Assembly: GCA_034433305.1 (NCBI GenBank)
Contig: DAOUAM010000028.1
Span: 109,526-173,525 of the forward strand
From: DAOUAM01 sp034433305
Lineage (GTDB): Bacteria; Chloroflexota; Dehalococcoidia; Lucifugimonadales; DAOUAM01
Direction of reading: 5' to 3'
DNA: 64,000 nt
This document shows positions 56,556 to 64,000 of the stretch, in pieces (position 1 is the first letter of the stretch; each line of letters starts with the position of its first letter). The position numbers and the translations under genes were made by a program. A model generated the notes under the pieces. The model was not told where the DNA came from. It did not search any database and worked only from the letters and a program-made list of their open reading frames with translations.

Positions 56556-57181
56556 CGCTGACGCTTTTCGAGACCATTCAGCGCATCGTCCAGGAAGAGC
56601 TGGGGCGGCTGCGGACGGCAGAGCTTGCCATCGTCCAGGAGCAGCACCCCCACGAGAGCGACTCGGACAAGGACAACTACGCCTGCACGGTGCGGCTGCG
56701 GGACTCGGGCATTGTGCTGAAGAACGTGCCCGTGGCCACGTCGCGTGTCGGCAGCGTCAGCATCCCCGCCGTGGGCGACCTGGTCATGGTCCAGTTCATC
56801 GGCGGGGACATTAACGCGCCGGTCATAATCGGTAGCCTGTACAGCGACGAGGCCCGGCCGCCGGTCAGCGCCGACGGCCAGGCCATCATGCACCTGCCCC
56901 TGGGCGCATCGGACAGCGACGCGGTGCACATAGAGTTGCACAGCGGCGACCGGCGCGAGATCGTCGTCAAGCTGGGCACAGGCATATCCCTGAACATCCG
57001 CGACGACGACCCGGTGGTGGAACTGGACGTTGACGGCGGCAAGGCGAAGCTGGCGATTGGCCGGGACGGCTCGGTCAAGCTGGAGGCCACCTCCGACATA
57101 GAGATCAAAGGCGCGGCGAACATCAACGTGGAGGCAGGAGGGCAGCTTAATCTCAAGGGCAGCGTGGTGAACATCAACTAG
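56552..57181 (+). CDS. Central spike protein (gpV/VgrG-like)
   Basis: About 209 residues from ATG 56552 (overlapping the hub stop by 4 bp). An OB-fold (RVGSVSIPAVGDLVMVQFIGGDINAPVIIGSLY) lies in the first 100 residues. The rest is a triangular beta-helix with short repeats (VKLGTGISLNIRDDDP, AKLAIGRDGSVKLEATSDIE, INVEAGGQLNLKGS) ending VVNIN. The trimer forms the membrane-piercing needle below the hub, and a PAAR protein is encoded next. There is no C-terminal effector extension, so cargo is not fused to the spike. Confidence 0.9.
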   Translation: MTLTLFETIQRIVQEELGRLRTAELAIVQEQHPHESDSDKDNYACTVRLRDSGIVLKNVPVATSRVGSVSIPAVGDLVMVQFIGGDINAPVIIGSLYSDEARPPVSADGQAIMHLPLGASDSDAVHIELHSGDRREIVVKLGTGISLNIRDDDPVVELDVDGGKAKLAIGRDGSVKLEATSDIEIKGAANINVEAGGQLNLKGSVVNIN

Positions 57182-57239
57182 CGGCGAGCGCAGGGCCAGG
57201 CAGACCTCACCCCACGCTACACAGGGCCAGGGTTGGCCC

Positions 57240-57296
57240 GGTGCGTCCCCTGTGGGGGAGAGCTAGAGAGGGGCAGGAGACCTTCCCCCACTTCCC
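57240..57296. repeat. Family A repeat, partial inverted copy
   Basis: On the minus strand it reads GCCCCTCTCTAGCTCTCCCCCACAGGGG, the same units as copies 1 and 2 in opposite orientation, with an adjacent GGGGGAAGG. It fills most of the 132-bp gap between the spike and PAAR genes, the second of the two long gaps downstream of the sheath gene. Confidence 0.5.
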
Positions 57297-57313
57297 AGGA
57301 CCAGGAGCAAGTC

Positions 57314-57709
57314 ATGGGACAGCCAGCGGCAAAGCAGGGCGACAGGGTAATTGCCACTGATACTCACATCATAATGGTGCCGACGCCGGGCGGGCCGGTG
57401 CCCACACCTTTGCCTCATGCGTTCATGGGCCAGCTAGACGGCTCCCTCAGCAGCGACGTCAACATAGAGGGAAAGCCCGCCGCGACCCAGGGCAGCACCG
57501 CCACCAACACGCCGTCCCACGTGCCCCAGGGAGGGCCTTTCCAGAAGCCGCCCACCAACAAGGCGACCATCACGCTGGGCAGCACGACCGTCTTCATCAA
57601 CGGCAAGCCGGCGGCCCGCAACGGCGACAAGGCCATGACCTGCAACGACCCCGCCGACATGCCCGTAGGCACGGTGATGGCCGTGGGCACGGTGAACATA
57701 GGAGGCTGA
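57314..57709 (+). CDS. PAAR-like tip protein
   Basis: 131 residues from ATG 57314; an open frame extends to 57233 but the extra part lies in the repeat. The small cone-shaped fold is indicated by two copies of GKPAA with a G-D pair (EGKPAATQGSTATNTPSH and FINGKPAARNGDKAMTC) and metal-type residues (Cys, His, Thr/Ser). PAAR proteins sharpen the gpV/VgrG spike, bind one metal ion and can tether effectors. This one has no attached domain. It starts 133 bp after the spike gene and is followed by gp25 four bases later. Confidence 0.88.
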   Translation: MGQPAAKQGDRVIATDTHIIMVPTPGGPVPTPLPHAFMGQLDGSLSSDVNIEGKPAATQGSTATNTPSHVPQGGPFQKPPTNKATITLGSTTVFINGKPAARNGDKAMTCNDPADMPVGTVMAVGTVNIGG

Positions 57710-57713
57710 TGAC

Positions 57714-58175
57714 GTGGTCCAGGACAGGCACCTGCTGACGGATATCCGGCTGGAGCTACGCCACGCGGAGCTACGGCCCGTGTACGAAGTGGCCGAGGAG
57801 GAGGGCCGCGTGCCCGGCCGGCAGACGCGGCTGATGGACTTCGGCACCGTGAGCGGCCGGGACAACCTGGGGCAGGCCATCCTCATGCGCCTGCTGACGC
57901 CCCTGGGTGAGCTTTCGCCGCTGGCCCACCCGGAGTACGGCTCCCGGCTGCACGAGCTTATAGGCAGGCCCAACACCGAGACCACCCGCAATCTGGTCAA
58001 GCTTTTCATACTGGAAAGCCTGCAACTGGAGCCTCGCATCGAGCGGGTGCTGGAGGTGACAGTGGAGCCTGACCGCGTGTTACGTGACCTGGTGCAGGTC
58101 ACGCTGCGCGTGCAGCCGGTGGGCGAGACCGGGGTAGTCGTCATAGGCCCCTTCGCACTGGAGCTTGGACAATGA
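57714..58175 (+). CDS. Baseplate wedge protein (GPW/gp25-like)
   Basis: 153 residues from GTG 57714, with AGGAGG eight nt upstream. A typical gp25 core is seen: VSGRDNLGQAILMRLLTPLGEL, HPEYGSRLHELIGRPN (the E-P-x-x-G-[SA]-x-L signature in a GSRL form) and IERVLEVTVEPD, then a final strand RDLVQVTLRVQPV. The protein starts sheath assembly from the baseplate. An N-terminal extension of about 40 residues precedes the core. The next gene overlaps it by ATGA. Confidence 0.88.
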   Translation: MVQDRHLLTDIRLELRHAELRPVYEVAEEEGRVPGRQTRLMDFGTVSGRDNLGQAILMRLLTPLGELSPLAHPEYGSRLHELIGRPNTETTRNLVKLFILESLQLEPRIERVLEVTVEPDRVLRDLVQVTLRVQPVGETGVVVIGPFALELGQ

Positions 58176-59959
58176 CCTTCAGACGCCGGACCTTCCCAGA
58201 GGTCGTCGAGTACCTCCTGACCAGCATCACCGGAGGCGTTGCCGGGGAGTCCCACCCGTTCCCGCCGCCTGGCGCCGCCAGTCCGCCCTTCCGGCACAGC
58301 CTCCAGCAGCCGCCCGTGGCCAGCGTGGTCTCGGTGTACGGCTCGCTGGACGGCCAGCCGCACCTGTTCCGCAAGGACGTGGACTACAGGCTGCTGGACG
58401 ACCAGCAGACCGTGGAGTGGCAGGCCGGCGGCCAGTTGCCGGACCCGGGAACACTGGTCAGCATCAACTACCTGCCGACCTCGGCCCGCGCCGCGGTCAA
58501 TGACATCCAGGTGGGCAGCGTGGTCAGGACGCTGGCCGAGTCGGTGGCGCTGGAGATAGCACGGCTGTACGCCCAGCTAGAGGTAGTCTACCAGTCAGGC
58601 TTCATTGACACGGCCACCGGCATTTCCCTGGACAACGTGGTCGCCCTGCTGGGCATGGAGCGCGTCAGGGGCGGCAGGCCAGCCGGAGAGGTGGAGTTCA
58701 CCCGCGCGCCAGGCAGCCGGGGCAGCATCACCATACCCACCGGCACGCGCATCATCACTCCAGACGGCAACGTGGAGTATGAGACCACCGCCACAGTGAC
58801 TCTGGCCGAGGGCCAGACTGCCATCCGGGTGGTGGCCCGCGACCTGGAGGACAACGAGCCTCTGCCAGCCGACAGCCTTACGGTGCTGCCCGTGCCCATC
58901 ACGGGCATCGCTGGCGTCACCAATCCCGCGCCCACGGCCATCACCGCCCAGAATGAGACCGATGAGGAATTGCGGGCCAGGGCCAAGAACTTCCTCCACG
59001 GCAGCGAGCGGGCGACCCTGGGCGCCATCAGGGAGGCCATTGCGCGCCAGGGCATTACGGCGGACGTGGAGGAGGTCAAGGACGTCTTTGGCCAGATCGA
59101 GCGGGTGGACATCACGCCTCACGCCCAGGCGCTGGCGCCTGAATTGGACCAGCGGCTGCGCACCGCCATCGAGGCGACGCGCCCCGCCGGCGTGCTGGTG
59201 AAGCTCAAGCAGGCCGAGCCGCCCAGGAAGGTCAACGTCAAGCTGCGGCTCGCTACCCGAAGTGGACTGCTGGAGCAGGACCTCCGCGCCGTCCAGCGCT
59301 CGGTGCGCGACAAGATAGAGGACTACTTCGCGCGCCTGCCGGCCAGGGAGGCGGGCAGCATTAACCGCATTGTCGGCCTGGTGCTGGGCATTCCCGAGGT
59401 GGAGGACATGCGCATCCTGGAGGCGTCCTGGAGCTTCAACGGCACGGTGCAGGACGTCCTGGACCTGCCCAATGGCCAGCTTGCCATCGGCGGCTTCCCC
59501 ACGGTGCTGGGGGAGCTGCAAATCACCGACCCCAACCTGCCCACGCGGCTCCAGGCCATCGTGACCTACCCCGAGGACGAGGCGCCGCCGGACGGGCCAC
59601 AGGTGCAGGCCGCCCTGGCTAACGCCATCACCTACCTCAACGACGTCAACGCCAGCGAGGCCACCACCGATGCCCGGCGGCAGTTGTCCTACGGCAAGCT
59701 GCTGCGCGTCGTCCCGCTGCCCGGCAAGCCGGGCGAGTCGCTGGAGGACTACGACGACGCCGTGGACGCCGGCGGCCCGGTACCCACGCTGCCCGACGAG
59801 ACCGCCATCAGCCCCTACCAGGTACAGTTCGTGTTCACGCTGGAGAGCGGCCTGGGCCGCATTATCTCTCAGACATCGGACCCGGCCTACGTGCTCACTA
59901 CCTTCGAGCGGCTGACTCTGGACAGCGTGGAAGTCCAGGCGGAGGCCAGCAGTGGCTAG
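58172..59959 (+). CDS. Baseplate J-like wedge protein (gp6/gpJ)
   Basis: 595 residues. It opens with RTFPEVVEYLLTSITGG, then carries the baseplate J signatures RTLAESVALEIARLYAQLEVVY, FIDTATGISLDNVVALLGMERV, RITPxGNVEYETTATVTL and ETDEELRARAKNFLHGSERATL, followed by AIEATRPAGVLVKL. The C-terminal 200 residues (from about 380) are an added mixed domain. This protein forms the outer ring of the baseplate between gp25 and gpI. It overlaps gp25 by 4 bp and gpI by 8 bp, as expected for a tightly co-translated set. Confidence 0.9.
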   Translation: MTFRRRTFPEVVEYLLTSITGGVAGESHPFPPPGAASPPFRHSLQQPPVASVVSVYGSLDGQPHLFRKDVDYRLLDDQQTVEWQAGGQLPDPGTLVSINYLPTSARAAVNDIQVGSVVRTLAESVALEIARLYAQLEVVYQSGFIDTATGISLDNVVALLGMERVRGGRPAGEVEFTRAPGSRGSITIPTGTRIITPDGNVEYETTATVTLAEGQTAIRVVARDLEDNEPLPADSLTVLPVPITGIAGVTNPAPTAITAQNETDEELRARAKNFLHGSERATLGAIREAIARQGITADVEEVKDVFGQIERVDITPHAQALAPELDQRLRTAIEATRPAGVLVKLKQAEPPRKVNVKLRLATRSGLLEQDLRAVQRSVRDKIEDYFARLPAREAGSINRIVGLVLGIPEVEDMRILEASWSFNGTVQDVLDLPNGQLAIGGFPTVLGELQITDPNLPTRLQAIVTYPEDEAPPDGPQVQAALANAITYLNDVNASEATTDARRQLSYGKLLRVVPLPGKPGESLEDYDDAVDAGGPVPTLPDETAISPYQVQFVFTLESGLGRIISQTSDPAYVLTTFERLTLDSVEVQAEASSG

Positions 59960-62429
59960 GTTCGAGCAGATAAGGGACCGGCTGCACTCCCTGTACAGGC
60001 CCGAGGATGCCGACACGGGCCTGCTGACGCAGTTCATCCGCACCGTGGCCGACGCCCTGGCGCGGGTGGACCTGTCGGCCACGCTGGTGCTCCAGTCCCA
60101 CTGGTACGCCTTCGCCGACCGGGCGCTGTACAGCCCCTTTTTCCTGCGCAGCCGCCAGCTCCAGGACCCCGAGGCGCCCATGCCCCTGGCCGGCGATCCG
60201 GAGCTGGCCCAGTACCCCTACATCCGCGACCTGGCCCGCATCGCCGCGCTGCTGTCGCTGCCCCCCTGGCAGGAGCCGCTGGCGCTGCGGGAGCTGGTGG
60301 AGGCCTACCGGCTGCGCATCAGCCGCATCGTGGCGCTGTACCGCAACGGGCTAGGCACCCTGAATGCCCTGCGTCGCATGATAGAGGCGCAGTTGCCCGT
60401 GGACCTTGCAGCGCCGGCACCCCTGCGGGACCGCCCCTTCTGGCTGGAGGAGCACGCGCCGCTGGGCAGGGCGACGCTGGCCGTGCAGGCGCGGGGCGAG
60501 CCGCTGGACATGGTCGGCCCGCTGATGCGCTGGACGCTGCTCAACGATGGCCTGCGGCCCGTGGCCCCAACGCTCTACATCCAGGGCGTTGAGCCACAGC
60601 CGGGCGATGTGGACGCCACGGCGCAGCCTGTCATAGAGCTGTACCAGGCCGGGAGCAGCCTGCCACGGCTGGGCATCGGCTACCGTGACACTATCGCCCC
60701 GGGCGACACGCTGCGTCTGCGCCCCGCCCACGCCTCCTGGATAGGGCTGGACGGCGGCATACAGCGGGCCGAGTCGCTGCCCACGGAGGAGACGTCGGCG
60801 GACCCCACCGCGCCGGGGCCGTGGGTGGCCGTCGAGGGAGCGCCCTCGGTGACGGTGGTCGCCGTGCTCCAGGCCCACGACCGCAGCCTTTGGGCCGCCG
60901 CCGACAACGCCGGCGCCGGCGAACTGTGGCGCTTCGACGGCCAGGCGTGGACGCAGGCCCTCAGTGGCCTGGCCCAGCTTCACGCCATGGCCGAGGACCG
61001 GCAGGGCCAGCGCCTGCTCATCGGCACCGGCGACGGCCTGCTGAGCATGCCCCTGTACCCGGAGAGTGGCGTGTTCGCCGCCAGCGCCATTGGTGGCCTG
61101 TCCGGGACAACAGTATTCTCGGTGTACCAGGCTGCCGACGGCCAGTGGTGGCTGGGCACGTCCTCTGGTCTGCTGCGCCTGGACCCGGCCAGCGGCGACA
61201 GCGTGACGCCCTTCGTGCTGGGCCAGGAAGAGGCGACGGCCACCGAGGTCTACGCCATCAGCCAGGACGGGGAGGGCACGCTGTACTTCGGGACAGAGCT
61301 AGGCCTGTTCCTGTTCCAGCCCGCCTCAGGCCACTGGTACTGGTACGAGGGCGAGGGGCGCACCGAGCAGGCCCCCGACTGGCAGCGCCTGCTGACCGAG
61401 GCCTCGGGTGAGGAGCGCAACTTCCCCGAGGAGTCGCGGGTGTTCCTGCCACCGGTGCGGTGCGTCCTCCGGGGGCCGGACGCCTCGCTGTGGATAGGCA
61501 CTGAGAGCGGCCTGGCGAGGTACGTGGCGCAATCGGTGCGCGGCCTGACCTTTGACACGCTGCTGGAGGCCTTCCTGGACCTGGTGCCGGGGCGCGTCTT
61601 CGCCATCGCCGAGGACGAGCGCGGCCTGGTGTGGTTCTGCACCGACCGCGGCCTGTTCCGCTACGATGGCCGGGACTTCTGGCAGCACCAGGCCGGCGCC
61701 TGGGTGCCCCTGGGCCGCGCTGACACGCTCTACGGCGACACCGTGGAGCCTCGGGGCGCCTGGCGCTTCCAGCGGGCCACCAGCCAGTGGCAGCGCTTCG
61801 ACCCGGGGGCTGAGGTCTGGACCAGCTTCGCGGGAGAGCCGCGCTCCACCGAGGAGCCGACTGTCCGCGCCGTGGCCTGGAGCGATTCCGTAGTCGCCGA
61901 CCTGGGCCAGTGGGACGGCGTGACCTTTACCAGCGCCTCCCCTGTGGACGCTTCAGACCTGGTGGTGCGCTTCAAGCCCGCCGAGACGCGCATCGTGGAC
62001 GGCGGCATACCATCGGTGCCACGGCTGCCAGTGGGCATCTCGGTGTGGCGCTACCTGTCGCTGGAGCCGGCGGAGGTACTGGAGCCGGTGGACCGGCCAG
62101 CGTGGACTATCGAGGGCCGGCTGCTGCCGCCACCGCCGGAGCTGGCGGTGCCAGGCGAGGGACGGTACGACGTGGTCGCTCCACCGCCGGAGAGCAACTT
62201 CGACGAGGCTGTGTTCGCCTTCAACCCGGCGGCCCGCGTCTGGTACGCCTGGGACCCCAGGAAGCAGCGCAGCGTCCTTGCCAGGCTGAAGAAACGGTCG
62301 GATACTGAGCATATAGACCCGGCCATCCTTGACCGGGTGTGGCAGGGGATGCAGCAGGTGCGCCCGGCGGGCGTGCGCATCGCCCTGGCCGTGGAGGAAC
62401 AGACCGTGAGAGGTGGCAACAATGGGTGA
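59952..62429 (+). CDS. Tail protein I-like wedge protein carrying a beta-propeller
   Basis: 825 residues from GTG 59952 (GGAGG six nt upstream). Residues 1-160 look like gpI (ALYSPFFLRSRQLQDPEAPMPL; IRDLARIAALLSLPPW; ALRELVEAYRLRISRIVALY). From about residue 298 to 670 there are blades of the ligand-binding-propeller type: LWAAADNAGAGELW, LLIGTGDGLLSM, WWLGTSSGLLRLDP, LYFGTELGLFLFQP, LWIGTESGLARYV and VWFCTDRGLFRYDG. A gpI-like ending (ILDRVWQGMQQVRPAGVRIAL, near 791) returns afterwards, so the propeller may be an insertion into gpI. It could serve as a receptor-binding or sensing module. Confidence 0.78.
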   Translation: MARFEQIRDRLHSLYRPEDADTGLLTQFIRTVADALARVDLSATLVLQSHWYAFADRALYSPFFLRSRQLQDPEAPMPLAGDPELAQYPYIRDLARIAALLSLPPWQEPLALRELVEAYRLRISRIVALYRNGLGTLNALRRMIEAQLPVDLAAPAPLRDRPFWLEEHAPLGRATLAVQARGEPLDMVGPLMRWTLLNDGLRPVAPTLYIQGVEPQPGDVDATAQPVIELYQAGSSLPRLGIGYRDTIAPGDTLRLRPAHASWIGLDGGIQRAESLPTEETSADPTAPGPWVAVEGAPSVTVVAVLQAHDRSLWAAADNAGAGELWRFDGQAWTQALSGLAQLHAMAEDRQGQRLLIGTGDGLLSMPLYPESGVFAASAIGGLSGTTVFSVYQAADGQWWLGTSSGLLRLDPASGDSVTPFVLGQEEATATEVYAISQDGEGTLYFGTELGLFLFQPASGHWYWYEGEGRTEQAPDWQRLLTEASGEERNFPEESRVFLPPVRCVLRGPDASLWIGTESGLARYVAQSVRGLTFDTLLEAFLDLVPGRVFAIAEDERGLVWFCTDRGLFRYDGRDFWQHQAGAWVPLGRADTLYGDTVEPRGAWRFQRATSQWQRFDPGAEVWTSFAGEPRSTEEPTVRAVAWSDSVVADLGQWDGVTFTSASPVDASDLVVRFKPAETRIVDGGIPSVPRLPVGISVWRYLSLEPAEVLEPVDRPAWTIEGRLLPPPPELAVPGEGRYDVVAPPPESNFDEAVFAFNPAARVWYAWDPRKQRSVLARLKKRSDTEHIDPAILDRVWQGMQQVRPAGVRIALAVEEQTVRGGNNG

Positions 62430-63972
62430 ACTGGTAGACCAGCTAGGCAACAAGCTACCGGGACAGCTTATCAAGTCCGACGACTGGAACGACCTGGTCG
62501 CCGCCGTGGAGAACGTGGAGGCCAGCCTCAACCAGCGCATTGACGACCTGTCGGCCAGCGTGGACACGCGGTTCGCGACGCTGACCAGCCAGGTGACCGC
62601 CCTGAGCGCGCAGCTCAGCGACCTGGCGGCCCAGTTCGGCACCTTCCGCACATCGGTGGAGGCGCTGCTGGGCCAGTACTACCGCGTGACCCTGGAGGCC
62701 ACCAAGGCGAACTATGCCCTGGGGGAGCTGGCGGAGATAACGGCCCGCGTCACAGACCTGGCCGGCAATCCTCTGGACCTGTCCAACGTGGCCGACAGAC
62801 CGTGGATAGACTTCGTGACCGTCTGGGGCCAGCTAAGGGCGGTGCCAGGGTCCACCAGCATGGGCGGCGTGGGCAACCGCACCATCGCTGTGCAGGTCAA
62901 CGCCGAGGGCATCGCCCGGGTCCGCCTCCAGGCAGAGCACGCCGAGGGCCTGACCGAGGAGGCCGAGGCAGAGGTGGCGGCGTCCCTGAGCGCGCGGCCG
63001 ACGGGTAGCCAGAGTAGCATCGCCGAGGCCATCCTGGGGGCGGCCACGCCCCTGGACGGCGCCGTCAAGCCCGCGTTCCGCACCATGAGCGTCGAGTACG
63101 ACCGCTCCGACGCCCTGAGTGTCCGCAACTACGTGGACACCTACTACCTGAGGTACGCCCCCCAGGTGGCCGACGCCCGCTTCACTCCGGCCTTCCGCCA
63201 TCGCTGGCGGGACTACCAGACCACCGTCATGGCCTTCGCCCGCCGGGACAGCGACCCCCGCACGCCCGACCAGGGCCGGGGCGTAAGCTCCATCCAGGTG
63301 ACCTTCCGCGACTGGATCGGGCCGTGGATTATCCTGGACTACCTGGTGGAAATCGAGGACCTGGTGGCGGACTTCCGGGGCCGGCTGGCGCCCAAGGTGA
63401 CCACCAGGTTTGACGAGTCGTTCCTGAACTTCAAGGCCGAGATAGCCGAGCTCACCCAGGGGCACGGCCTGGTGGGCAAGCAGCGCGACTACGTGGTGGC
63501 CCGCAACGCCCTGGACGGGCTTACCGTGAGCCAGCCGCCGGCCTTCTTCAATAGCCTTACCAAGTCGGTGCAGGGCGCCCTCAGCATACAGCAGGCGCTG
63601 CATACGGCGCAGGTGTCAGCTCTGGGCATGCCCAGCCAGGACATCGCCTTTGATGTCTTGGCCGACACTGCGGCCAAGCCCGACGTCAACGTGGCCGGGA
63701 TAGGGGAGCAATTAGCCACCCTGGAGGGCCGGCTTTCGGAGATACAGCAGGGCTTCGACAGCATTGGCAGCCAGGTAGCCGGCCTCCAGACAGGCTTCCA
63801 GTTGCTGGACGAGCGCACCACCAACATCCAGGTCGAAGGCTCCAATCTGCGGACGGATATCAACGTCGTCCGCGACCAGGTCCGGTCCTTCGAGCGGTTG
63901 AACGTAACGGACATCCAGGACAGCATCGGCAAGGTCGGCGTCCTGTGGGCCGACCGGCTGAACATCGGTTAG
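62422..63972 (+). CDS. Coiled-coil fibre-like protein
   Basis: About 516 residues from ATG 62422, which has GAGAGG upstream and overlaps gpI by 8 bp; GTG 62413 is the alternative. Residues 17-90 and about 430-500 are long heptad-rich helices (ASVDTRFATLTSQVTALSAQL; LATLEGRLSEIQQGFDSI). A mixed region between (ATPLDGAVKPAFRTMSVEYDRSD; VTFRDWIGPWIILDYLVEIE) has no family that I recognise. Ends with RLNIG at TAG 63970-63972. Position after gpI fits a tail fibre or baseplate-connecting protein. No N-terminal baseplate-binding or C-terminal receptor-binding domain can be named with confidence. Confidence 0.6.
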   Translation: MGELVDQLGNKLPGQLIKSDDWNDLVAAVENVEASLNQRIDDLSASVDTRFATLTSQVTALSAQLSDLAAQFGTFRTSVEALLGQYYRVTLEATKANYALGELAEITARVTDLAGNPLDLSNVADRPWIDFVTVWGQLRAVPGSTSMGGVGNRTIAVQVNAEGIARVRLQAEHAEGLTEEAEAEVAASLSARPTGSQSSIAEAILGAATPLDGAVKPAFRTMSVEYDRSDALSVRNYVDTYYLRYAPQVADARFTPAFRHRWRDYQTTVMAFARRDSDPRTPDQGRGVSSIQVTFRDWIGPWIILDYLVEIEDLVADFRGRLAPKVTTRFDESFLNFKAEIAELTQGHGLVGKQRDYVVARNALDGLTVSQPPAFFNSLTKSVQGALSIQQALHTAQVSALGMPSQDIAFDVLADTAAKPDVNVAGIGEQLATLEGRLSEIQQGFDSIGSQVAGLQTGFQLLDERTTNIQVEGSNLRTDINVVRDQVRSFERLNVTDIQDSIGKVGVLWADRLNIG

Positions 63973-63976
63973 TCGG

Positions 63977-64000
63977 GGAATAGCGGTCGACCGCTATTCC
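63977..64000 (+). terminator. Perfect 24-bp palindrome at the end of the operon
   Basis: GGAATAGCGGTC (63977-63988) and GACCGCTATTCC (63989-64000) are perfect complements, giving a 10-bp stem with a TCGA loop, five bases after the last stop. It is at the edge of the window, so a following T-tract cannot be checked. It probably terminates the injection-system transcript; an operator is the alternative. Confidence 0.55.

Noticed and set aside
44238..63972. A complete prophage
   Set aside because: No terminase, portal, capsid, integrase, repressor, holin or att-like repeats are present, and the genes directly upstream are metabolic. Downstream sequence outside the window could still change this.
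1..64000. CRISPR arrays, rRNA and tRNA genes
   Set aside because: I found no regularly spaced repeats, no tRNA T-loop and acceptor arrangement, and no rRNA-like segments while reading; a covariance-model search was not possible here.

Overview
The window is a 64 kb chromosomal segment of a high-GC bacterium. Family content (F420/FMN luciferase-like oxidoreductases, a dehydratase-type enolase-superfamily enzyme, a three-subunit molybdenum hydroxylase, a cyclase-family hydrolase, OtsA/OtsB, MoxR-DUF58-transglutaminase) and very uniform base composition suggest an environmental Chloroflexota member, perhaps Dehalococcoidia or SAR202-like. That placement is an inference from gene content; no rRNA, tRNA or other taxonomic marker is visible.

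Left part (1-14 kb): a partial luciferase-like monooxygenase, an enolase-superfamily dehydratase, an SDR and a FeS/Mo/FAD hydroxylase operon form a catabolic block. Trehalose genes otsB and otsA follow, tail to tail with overlapping 3' ends. A near-consensus promoter then precedes pxpABC (5-oxoprolinase) coupled to a ketopantoate-reductase-like gene. A hairpin separates these from a small NifU-like protein, a flavodoxin and a membrane protein.

Middle (15-44 kb): comM; a cluster of sensor kinases and receivers, one kinase split by an in-frame amber codon and one carrying a receiver that has lost its phospho-acceptor Asp; a TGase-DUF58-MoxR operon whose transglutaminase has Ser at the catalytic Cys position; a small metal-handling group (copper-storage-like four-helix protein and an unlisted 47-residue Cys-rich protein); an F420-type oxidoreductase, a CBS protein and a 59-residue zinc-ribbon protein; nhaA; a double-cupredoxin lipoprotein; cyclase, PHP, TolB-like, exonuclease, sulfite-oxidase-like, site-2 protease/CBS, DUF2231 and CheB-type proteins; a MITE-like element; an orphan biotin carrier with a small repeat protein; and a DegT aminotransferase.

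Right part (44.2-64 kb): about 20 kb of tightly packed, mostly overlapping genes encode a phage-tail-like contractile injection system. In order they are a terminator-like protein fused to a lectin domain, sheath, tube, assembly-chaperone-like protein, a disordered Pro/Gly-rich protein, a DNA-circulation-N-like protein, an 1153-residue tape-measure-like protein, a hydrophobic M23-type endopeptidase, gpD hub, gpV spike, PAAR tip, gp25, gpJ, gpI carrying a beta-propeller, and a coiled-coil fibre-like protein. No capsid, portal, terminase, integrase or lysis gene is seen. The genes upstream are chromosomal metabolic genes, and a perfect 24-bp palindrome follows the last gene. The most economical reading is a headless, domesticated injection machine or tailocin rather than a prophage. 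It is the most interesting system here, together with its unusual accessory domains.

Two families of short intergenic inverted repeats recur in the window. Copies of one occupy the only two gaps over 100 bp downstream of the sheath gene in the injection operon.
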